Shown: positions 57,466-64,000 of the stretch, in pieces
How the letters are laid out: the number at the start of each line of letters is the position of its first letter
Numbering within the stretch: the first letter of the stretch is position 1
DNA from: DASQPR01 sp963836785
Lineage (GTDB): Bacteria > Actinomycetota > Actinomycetes > Mycobacteriales > Micromonosporaceae
Assembly: GCA_963836785.1 (NCBI GenBank)
Contig: CAWIKW010000024.1
Coordinates: forward strand, 346,118-410,117
Length of the DNA: 64,000 nucleotides
Reading direction: 5' to 3'
Notes under the pieces: model-generated
What the model saw: the letters and a program-made list of their open reading frames with translations, nothing else
Database searches by the model: none
What the model was told of the DNA's origin: nothing
Position numbers and translations under genes: made by a program

Positions 57466-58939
57466 ATGGCTGTGCGGAGGATCGCGCATCCGAGTGTCGA
57501 CGATCGCAAAGCGATGGGTTTGGAGGCGCGGGACCGGGCGCCGTTGTCGAGCCACACGGGGTGGCGTCCTGCATCGGATCGCCCTGACCCGGTTGCCCTG
57601 CTCCAGGAGCAGGATGCGGGGCGGGAGCAGGATCTGGTGCCGGTGCGCCACGGCCGGATGATGGTCTCGCCGTTCACGTTCTATCGTGGCGCGGCCAAGG
57701 TCATGGCGGCGGATCTCGCGGACACGCCGGTGGCCGGTCTGGAGGCGCAGCTGTGCGGCGATGCGCACCTGTCGAACTTCGGTGTGTTCGCCTCGCCCGA
57801 ACGGATGCTGCTGTTCGATGTGAACGACTTCGATGAGACGTTGCCGGGGCCGTTCGAGTTCGACGTGGAGCGGATGGCGGCGAGCTTTGCCGTCGCTGGC
57901 CGCAACAACGGGTTCGCCAAGGCGGACACGCGCGCCGCGACGCTGGCATCGGTGCGGGCGTACCGGGAGGCGATGGCCTCGTTCGCGCAGATGGGGACGA
58001 TGGACATCTGGTACGCGCACCTGGACGAGGATGAGCTCAGGAAGTCGATCAGCAGCGCGGTGGCCGGGACGGCGACGCAGGCCAAGCAGGCGGGGATGAA
58101 CGAAGAAAACGGCCAAGAAGGAGGAGAAGACGGCGAAGAAGGCGCAGAAGCGGGCCGACAAGACCATGGCGAAGGCGCATACGCGCGACAGCCTGCAGGC
58201 GCTGTCCAAGCTCGGCGAGCGGGTCAACGGGGGGTACCGGATCGTCAACCAGCCGCCGATCGTCGTCCCGGCGCGCGATCTGGCCGCTACCTACCACCTG
58301 TCACCGGACGAGGTCGTTTCGGGGATCAACGAGCAGTTCCGCGCCTACCGGGCCACCCTGCAAGACGACCGGCGCGAACTGCTGGAGCGTTTCCAGATCG
58401 TTGACGTGGCCCGCAAGGTGGTCGGCGTTGGCAGCGTCGGCACCCGGGACTTTATCGTTTTGCTCGAGGGCCGCGACGCGCAAGACCCGCTGTTCCTGCA
58501 GGTCAAGGAGGCCACAGCCTCGGTGCTGGAGAGATATCTGCGCAAGAGCCGGTATCGGCAGCACGGCGAGCGGGTGGTGCAGGGACAGCGGATGATGCAG
58601 GCCGCCAGCGACATCTACCTGGGCTGGACGAAGGGTCTGGACGTGCGCCACCAGTTCTACTGGCGGCAACTACGCGACATGAAGGGCTCCGTAGACGTCG
58701 AGCGGGCGACACCGCTCGGGCTCACGGCCTACGCACGCGTATGCGGGTGGACGCTGGCGCGGGCCCACGCCCGGTCCGGCCAGCCGATCGCCATCGCCGA
58801 GTACCTGGGCGACAGCGACACGTTCGACAAGTCGATCACCGACTTCTCCGAGCGGTACGCCGACCAGAACGAGCAGGACTACAAGCAGTTCGTGAACGCG
58901 ATCCGTTCCGGGAAGCTGCAAGCGGTCGAGGGCGTCTGA
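57466..58939 (+). pseudogene. DUF2252 family protein with one frame break
   Basis: The first frame (ATG at 57466) carries the family N-terminus: MMVSPFTFYRGAAKVMAADL, LCGDAHLSNFGVFASPERML, LFDVNDFDETLPGPFEFDVE, a kinase-like fold with GDAHLxNFG and D-N-D-F-D. After residue about 210 the frame loses homology. The next frame continues from a Lys-rich stretch into TRDSLQALSKLGERVNGGYR, then FYWRQLRDMKGSVDVE and AYARVCGWTLARAHARSGQP. Removing one base near 58105 joins them. The span of 1474 bases is a multiple of three plus one. The restored protein would be about 490 residues. Function of DUF2252 is unknown. Confidence 0.85.
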
Positions 58940-58960
58940 CGATCGGAGGACCCACAGCGC

Positions 58961-59614
58961 TTATTTGCCAGACCTGTGGCTGCGAGACAGTCGCCGTGCC
59001 ACTTGTCGGAACGGGACGACCAGATACACCACGAGAGCGAAGTACAGCGCTACGGCCACTCGTGGCAGCGCGAGCCCGATGAGGACCGCGATGACGTACC
59101 CGATGATGACCGGCATAGATTTGCGTTGGTCGGTGCGCAGTTCCTCGCCGGCATCGGGCGTCGAGTAGAGGTGTTCGCGGCGCGCGTACCCGTCCAGGCT
59201 GAGCGCCAGGACGCGGATTGTCAGCAGCGTTAGCCCATAGACGGTGACGAACACCCGTTCGCTGCCGGGTTCGCCCAGGGCGTCGGCCATGAGCCGGGTC
59301 GGGAACGGCAGGACCGCCACCCCCAACAGAACGAGAAGGTTGATACGCAGAAAGATCGCGTCGACGACGGTGAGCCGATCCGTCAATGCCATGTGGCCCA
59401 GCCACGCACCGCCGATCGTCAGGAAGCTAATGAGGTACGCCACGTACGAGGGCCAACCGTTAAGCAGCTGCTGCAGCGGCCCGCCTGGCGGATGAATTGC
59501 GAGACTTACGGCGAGCAGTGTGATGGCGAAGCCGAACACGCCGTCGCTGAATGACTCCATCCGACTCTTGTCCAGGGTTCGGTGCGTTCGCGGGGGCTCC
59601 GCGTCAGGTGGCAT
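58961..59614 (-). CDS. TMEM175-family (DUF1211) potassium channel-like protein
   Basis: 217 residues, about six helices. The hallmark RMESFSDGVFGFAITLLAVS (RxxxFSD motif in helix 1) marks the TMEM175/DUF1211 family of lysosomal and bacterial K+ channels. Length fits a single six-helix unit, which would work as a tetramer. ATG at 59614 follows AAGGAGG. Convergent with DUF2252, 21 bases apart. Confidence 0.88.
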   Translation of the reverse strand: MPPDAEPPRTHRTLDKSRMESFSDGVFGFAITLLAVSLAIHPPGGPLQQLLNGWPSYVAYLISFLTIGGAWLGHMALTDRLTVVDAIFLRINLLVLLGVAVLPFPTRLMADALGEPGSERVFVTVYGLTLLTIRVLALSLDGYARREHLYSTPDAGEELRTDQRKSMPVIIGYVIAVLIGLALPRVAVALYFALVVYLVVPFRQVARRLSRSHRSGK

Positions 59615-59724
59615 GGCAATGCCTCCTTGGTGCCGGGCGAGGTGCGGCCGCTACCTTGGATCCGGCTTGCTTGCAAGGACAACCCAGCACCATCGAGCGC
59701 TCTTCGCCGGGCTTGCTCACGTGC

Positions 59725-60366
59725 CTAGTGCGGGACAGGTCCGATGACCCCCGCTTGGCTTAGGCCGTCAAGGATGAGTTGGACCGCGACCGCGGCGATC
59801 AGGAACCCGAAAACCTTCTCGGTGACCAGCATGCGGCTCTCATCGAGCTTCTCACTGACCCGGTTTGCCCAGCGGAACACCACCACATCCAGCAGCAGGA
59901 CGAACACCAAGATTCCGAACTCGACGGCGAATACGCTCAGCGACTTGGCCTCGGCGGAGATCGTCACCAGGCCGACGATGCCCACCGGGTTGAGCAAGTA
60001 CGGCACCGCCAGCGGGAACTGCGCCAGCTGCATCGGGTCTTTCCCGGCGGTCTGGTGGCTGCTGCGATCCGCTGGCGCGAGCACCATCCACACCGCGAGC
60101 ACGAGCAAGATCACGCCGCCGGCGATCGACAATGACCCGATCGTGAAGTGCAGCAACGCGCGCAACAGCTCGCCCAGCACCATGAGTACGACGGCCACGA
60201 CCGCCGCCGTTGTCAGCATCTTGCGCAGCACCCGCTGCTTGGTGGCCTTGTCCAGGGAAGCGGTGATTTCCACGTACGGAACCAGCGCGATCTTCGGCCC
60301 GATACCAATCAGCAACAGCAGGAACGTGTCGATCGCACCGGCAGCGGTGATCGATGTCTGATCCAT
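59725..60366 (-). CDS. MarC-family integral membrane protein
   Basis: 213 residues with six hydrophobic helices (IDTFLLLLIGIGPKIALVPY; SIAGGVILLVLAVWMVLAPA; PLAVPYLLNPVGIVGLVTIS). This matches MarC/YchE/YhgN family proteins, with the family's P-L-x-x-P-x-x-x-x-P pattern at LAVPYLLNPVG. Function unknown. Next to another small membrane protein gene on the same strand. Confidence 0.85.
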   Translation of the reverse strand: MDQTSITAAGAIDTFLLLLIGIGPKIALVPYVEITASLDKATKQRVLRKMLTTAAVVAVVLMVLGELLRALLHFTIGSLSIAGGVILLVLAVWMVLAPADRSSHQTAGKDPMQLAQFPLAVPYLLNPVGIVGLVTISAEAKSLSVFAVEFGILVFVLLLDVVVFRWANRVSEKLDESRMLVTEKVFGFLIAAVAVQLILDGLSQAGVIGPVPH

Positions 60367-60502
60367 CTTCTCAGTGTGCCGGGCTGACCATGAATAGTTA
60401 CGACGAACCGCGTGCTACAGGTCCGAGGGGCTGCATCGCGGCCCGACACGGCGTTCGTGACCACGGGCGCCGGTGGCGATGCCGGCGCTTGGCGAGCGAC
60501 AC

Positions 60503-60796
60503 TCAGCTGTTGAGGTCGTCGTCGTCGGCGGGCGTCGACGCACCGTCTCCGGCTCCGGCTTCGGGCGTCCCGTCGCCTGCGGCGTCAGGGATGTGGCCGG
60601 TTTCGATCTCACGCGCGGTCGTCTCGTCGGCGGCGCGCTCGATGTCTTCCTCGTCGGTTTGGGTCTGCTCGGCGAGCGCTTCCTCCTGCTCCGGCGTGTG
60701 GTGCCCGGCCGGGTCCAGGGCCGATTCGTCGATGTCCGGCTCGGTCGGCGACGGGCGCGGTTCCTCGTCGCCGCGGGCGCGACTGTTGTCGGTCAT
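60503..60796 (-). CDS. Small acidic disordered protein
   Basis: 97 residues from ATG at 60796 (MTDNSRARGDEEPRPSPTEP), rich in Asp/Glu/Ala/Thr/Pro, ending ASTPADDDDLNS. No membrane helix or fold is apparent. In-frame extension upstream to 60985 has shadow-like composition. Function unknown. Confidence 0.55.
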   Translation of the reverse strand: MTDNSRARGDEEPRPSPTEPDIDESALDPAGHHTPEQEEALAEQTQTDEEDIERAADETTAREIETGHIPDAAGDGTPEAGAGDGASTPADDDDLNS

Positions 60797-61306
60797 CACC
60801 CACCCCATTTCTCGTGGTAGATGCAGTTTACGGGGTGGTCGCGACCGGGAAGCCGACTTCGCTGCCTCTGGCTGGAGGGTGGTGGCGCGCCAGTAGGTTT
60901 CGACACCGGTATCACACTCCGGCACAGGACGGCACGCCCTTGACCACGCCGAGTTGCCAGCGGGGCCGGCGTTGCAGGAAGCCATCGTCGCCGATCACCA
61001 GCCCGGACAAACGATGCCGTTAGGCGAACACGGTCCGTGCCGTGATGCTACGAATGTTGGAGGTAGGCACGGACGCAGCAACGAACCTGCCGCGGGTTCG
61101 CACGCGCGAGGATGTTGAGCACGCTCACGCGGCGTACCGGATCGGCGGGTGGCGGCAGCAGCGCCGAGCGCGAGACCGTCAGGCGTATTCGGAAAGAACT
61201 GCGCAGCAGATGATCGGGAGGCGACGGTGATCGCTCCGCCTGTGCGACGGGTGCCGATGACCGTGGCGGGTCGACCCCGCACGGTAAGGGTCTCGGTGGC
61301 CTGACG
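60797..61306. other. Intergenic stretch, no gene recognised
   Basis: Contains short frames on both strands, none with a recognisable motif. A 62-residue + strand frame at 61042-61230 (TREDVEHAHAAYRIGGWRQQ) has plausible composition but no support. On the minus strand near 60950-61015 RLSGLVIGDDGFLQRRPRWQ may be a relic. Promoters for the flanking divergent genes should be here. Confidence 0.35.
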
Positions 61307-62710
61307 GTGGCCGGGCCGGCCTGGACTGCCGACGCGCTGGTGATCTTCGGGATCACCGGCGACCTTGCCCGGAAGATGACCTTTCCGGCGCTGTATCGCC
61401 TGGAGCGGCGCGGCGCGTTGAGGTGCCCGGTGGTGGGCGTCGCGTCGACCGCGCTGAGCACGCAGGAGTTGGCTCGGCGAGCGCGCGCGGCGATCGAGGA
61501 GTCCGGCGAGCAGGTGGACGAGGCGGTGCTCGACCGGCTGGCCCGGCGGCTGACGTATCTAGCTGGCGACGCGACCGACCCGCAGCTGTACAAGGCGCTG
61601 GCGGTACAGCTGGCTGGGGCTCGGCGGCCGCTGTACTACCTCGAGATGCCGCCGTCGCTGTTCGCGCCGATCGTGGACCGCCTGGACGCGGCCGGCCTGA
61701 TCGGGGATGGGCGCGTCGCCGTGGAGAAACCGTTCGGGCATGACCTGGCTTCGGCGCGGGAGCTCGACGATCGCCTGGACCAGGTGCTCGGCGAGCGGCA
61801 GCTCCTGCTCGTGGATCACTTCCTCGGCAAAGAGCCGGTGATCGAGATCGAGTATTTGCGGTTCGCGAACTTCGCCATGGCCGAGTTGTGGGACCGCACC
61901 AGCGTCGAGGTCGTTCAGATCACGATGGCGGAAAACTTCGGCGTCGAAGATCGCGGCCGCTTCTACGACTCGGTGGGCGCGTTGCGGGACGTGGTGCAAA
62001 ACCATCTCCTCCAGGTGCTGGCTCTGGTGGCGATGGATCCGCCGATCGGAGCGTCCGCAGACGACTTGCGGGACAAGAAAGTCGAGGTGCTCAAAGCGAT
62101 ACCGCCGGTCGACGTGCGCCACTGCGTCCGCGGCCAGTACGACGGCTACCGCATGTTGCCCGGGGTGGCCGACGGGTCGGACACCGAGACGTTCGTCGCA
62201 CTGCGGTTGGACATCGACAGCTGGCGCTGGGCCGGAGTGCCGATCTTCATCCGGGCCGGAAAGCAGATGCCGGTGAGCGCCACCGAGGTGCGGCTGGTGC
62301 TTCGACACACCCCCCGGCTGCGGTTCCTGCCCGACGCAACTCGGGTAGAGGCAAACCAGATCGTGCTGCGCATCTCGCCCGACCCCGGGCTACGGCTGCA
62401 ACTGTCCGCACTGGACGAGCACCAGGCGTGGCGGCCGGTGCGGCTGGACTCGGAGTTTGCGCGCGACCTCGGGGTGCCGCTGCCTCCCTACGAGCGGCTG
62501 CTGTACGACGCGCTGACCGGCGACGACCGGCTGTTCGCCCGGCAGGACGCGATCCTGGAGAGCTGGCGGATCCTGCAGCCCTTGGTCAGCTACCCGCCCC
62601 CAGCGCGCCCGTACCCGGTCGGGTCCTGGGGACCTCCCGAGGCCGAAGCCCTACTGTCCGGGCACCCGCCGTGGCAGCCGCCGTGGCTGCCCGAGGCGTC
62701 GACGCGATAG
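61307..62710 (+). CDS. zwf: Glucose-6-phosphate dehydrogenase (copy 2)
   Basis: 467 residues, paralogue of the copy at 41893. VIFGITGDLARKMTFPALYR, VEKPFGHDLASARELDDRLD, LLVDHFLGKEPVIEIEYLRF (active-site region, keeping the Glu that copy 1 lacks but with Leu-Val in place of Arg-Ile) and RAGKQMPVSATEVRLVLRHT are seen. Makes NADPH at entry to the pentose phosphate pathway. GTG start at 61307. Stands alone. Confidence 0.9.
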   Translation: MAGPAWTADALVIFGITGDLARKMTFPALYRLERRGALRCPVVGVASTALSTQELARRARAAIEESGEQVDEAVLDRLARRLTYLAGDATDPQLYKALAVQLAGARRPLYYLEMPPSLFAPIVDRLDAAGLIGDGRVAVEKPFGHDLASARELDDRLDQVLGERQLLLVDHFLGKEPVIEIEYLRFANFAMAELWDRTSVEVVQITMAENFGVEDRGRFYDSVGALRDVVQNHLLQVLALVAMDPPIGASADDLRDKKVEVLKAIPPVDVRHCVRGQYDGYRMLPGVADGSDTETFVALRLDIDSWRWAGVPIFIRAGKQMPVSATEVRLVLRHTPRLRFLPDATRVEANQIVLRISPDPGLRLQLSALDEHQAWRPVRLDSEFARDLGVPLPPYERLLYDALTGDDRLFARQDAILESWRILQPLVSYPPPARPYPVGSWGPPEAEALLSGHPPWQPPWLPEASTR

Positions 62711-62963
62711 TGATCCGGCCACCCGCAGCTGGAGTGGCTCTCGATGCCCGTCTGGGTGCTGCAACCACCGGACGGGCCAGAATCGTTCGCCGGCCTCTGC
62801 CGGTGCAATGGCGATCCGCGACGTACGGACCACTGCCGCTTGTCCGCAGATGGACATGCATGGGCCGGGCGGTTGTGGACTTCGTCTGCTGTCGCCTTCG
62901 AAGCGATTTAGGCTCTTTGTCATAGCTGCGCGATAATCAGCCCTCACCCGCCCGGAGGCGGCC

Positions 62964-63875
62964 ATGTCCGACCTGAGCAAGCCGAACGGTGCGGCCCCAA
63001 CCGACGAGCGGTTCGCGCCACGAGCCCGGAACATGCTCCAGCTGGAGTTCGGCAACCGCGACGATTTTGACAATCCGAGGCTGGAGTATCGTCGCCTGTT
63101 CTCCGAGCTGCTCGGCACCTTCTTCCTCGTACTCGTCGCCGCCGGCGGCGGCCTCTTACATGGCTTGGGCCAGATCAGCCTCGCTGCAGCGGTCGTTGCC
63201 CCCGGTCTCATGGTGATGGCCATCATCTTGTTCATGGGGGCGGTGTCCGGTGCGCACCTCAACCCCGGTGTCTCGGTCGCGTTCGCGCTGCGCGGCGACT
63301 TCCCGTGGCGTCGGGTGCCGGGCTACATCGTCGCCCAGCTTCTCGGCGCCACGCTGGCATGTCTCTTCCTGCGGGGTGTGTTCGGCAACGTCGAGCATCT
63401 CGGCGCGACACTGCCGGGCCCGGGATACGCGAACTGGCAGGCGTTGTTGATGGAGATGGCGCTCACGACGGGTCTGGTCAGCGTCATCCTGGGCACCGCC
63501 TCGGCCGCCCAGAACGTCGGCGCAATCGCCGCCTTAGGTGTGGGCGGCTACATCGCTTTGGCTGGGCTGTGGGGGGCACCCGTCAGCGGCACCTCGATGA
63601 ACTCCGCACGGTCCTTCGGCCCGGCGCTGGTCAGCGGCGACTGGACCAGCTACTGGGTGTATGTGGTGGGGCCGCTGGCCGGCGCGGTGATTGCCGTCGG
63701 CTTCGCATACCTGCTGCGCGGTCGCGGCGGCGACCCGATCGCACGCGCCGCCGGATCGGGTGTACTAACTCCTGGTAGAGCGAGGCGGAAGGCCAAACTC
63801 GCCCGCGAGATCGACCAGGGCAAAACGACGCCGCCAGGACTGCCTCCAAGCGATGACGAATCGCCAACGCGATAG
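62964..63875 (+). CDS. MIP-family aquaporin
   Basis: 303 residues with six helices. LGTFFLVLVAAGGGLLHGLG opens the channel. The first pore motif is SGAHLNPGVSVAFALRG (NPG rather than NPA), and the second is GTSMNSARSFGPALVSG (NSA rather than NPA). Both pore boxes are thus altered. The N-terminal 40 residues are a polar extension, and the last 45 are a charged tail. It probably conducts water or a small neutral solute. Followed by a hairpin terminator. Confidence 0.88.
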   Translation: MSDLSKPNGAAPTDERFAPRARNMLQLEFGNRDDFDNPRLEYRRLFSELLGTFFLVLVAAGGGLLHGLGQISLAAAVVAPGLMVMAIILFMGAVSGAHLNPGVSVAFALRGDFPWRRVPGYIVAQLLGATLACLFLRGVFGNVEHLGATLPGPGYANWQALLMEMALTTGLVSVILGTASAAQNVGAIAALGVGGYIALAGLWGAPVSGTSMNSARSFGPALVSGDWTSYWVYVVGPLAGAVIAVGFAYLLRGRGGDPIARAAGSGVLTPGRARRKAKLAREIDQGKTTPPGLPPSDDESPTR

Positions 63876-63941
63876 ACCGGATCTTGCGCGCCCGTAAGCC
63901 AGATGCTGGCGGTTAGTCACTCAAGTGATCACCCAGAGCGC

Positions 63942-63980
63942 CGCAGAGGACACATCCATCGATTGGATGTGCCCTCTGCG
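63942..63980 (+). terminator. Strong hairpin downstream of the aquaporin gene
   Basis: CGCAGAGGACACATCCA (63942-63958) pairs with TGGATGTGCCCTCTGCG (63964-63980) across a five-base loop TCGAT, with one mismatch (A/C at 63950/63972) in 17 base pairs. There is no T run after it. It lies 67 bases past the aquaporin stop. Probably an actinobacterial I-type terminator; a paired repeat of other origin is possible. Confidence 0.55.
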
Positions 63981-64000
63981 CTGCGTCGGGACGACAGGAT

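Overview
The window is high-GC DNA with GC-rich third codon positions, many GTG starts and ATGA/GTGA gene overlaps. Together with mycothiol-type DinB/maleylpyruvate isomerase proteins, a polyprenol-phosphate mannose synthase, a DapC-type aminotransferase and a CtpI-type P-type ATPase, this points to an Actinomycetota chromosome. The genus cannot be fixed from the sequence. There is no rRNA, tRNA, CRISPR array, prophage or intact insertion sequence.

Left part (1-24.6 kb), mixed housekeeping and accessory genes. It runs: a conserved actinobacterial protein cut by the window edge; a Nudix hydrolase; a GAF-GGDEF-EAL cyclic-di-GMP protein next to a FIST sensor; a GH26-like lipoprotein; DapC; a nucleotidyltransferase/methyltransferase pair; a GT-C glycosyltransferase; two mycothiol-type DinB proteins; a polyprenol-phosphate mannose synthase; a PadR/membrane-protein operon divergent from a cis-prenyltransferase; a GNAT enzyme; a peroxiredoxin-like protein; an SDR; a small catalase with an NTF2-like remnant behind it; a DUF664 protein; an MFS exporter; and a GH15 enzyme.

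Right part (25.4-63.9 kb), a dense stress, redox and ion-homeostasis region, mostly on the + strand. It opens with a giant P-type ATPase lying between two small basic proteins that share a hydrophobic C-terminal motif. Next come a tandemly duplicated DUF3533-like membrane protein, a ClC channel, NDH-2, a GMC dehydrogenase, cytochrome bd oxidase (cydAB), a cyclase-family protein, glucose-6-phosphate dehydrogenase coupled to a GH15 trehalase-like enzyme, and a Na+/H+ antiporter. A chaperone operon follows (dnaK-grpE-dnaJ-cbpM-like-clpB-thioredoxin), then a K+ channel, DUF1345, DUF2252, TMEM175 and MarC proteins, a second glucose-6-phosphate dehydrogenase and an aquaporin. The content suggests a dormancy, hypoxia or acid-stress island: alternative respiration, NADPH supply, trehalose turnover, ion and pH control, protein disaggregation. 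That reading is inference.

Five genes (GAF-GGDEF-EAL, a DinB protein, clpB, the K+ channel, DUF2252) each carry one frame break. In every case the full span is a multiple of three plus one, so removing one base restores the family protein. This suggests either consensus insertion errors or very recent gene decay.
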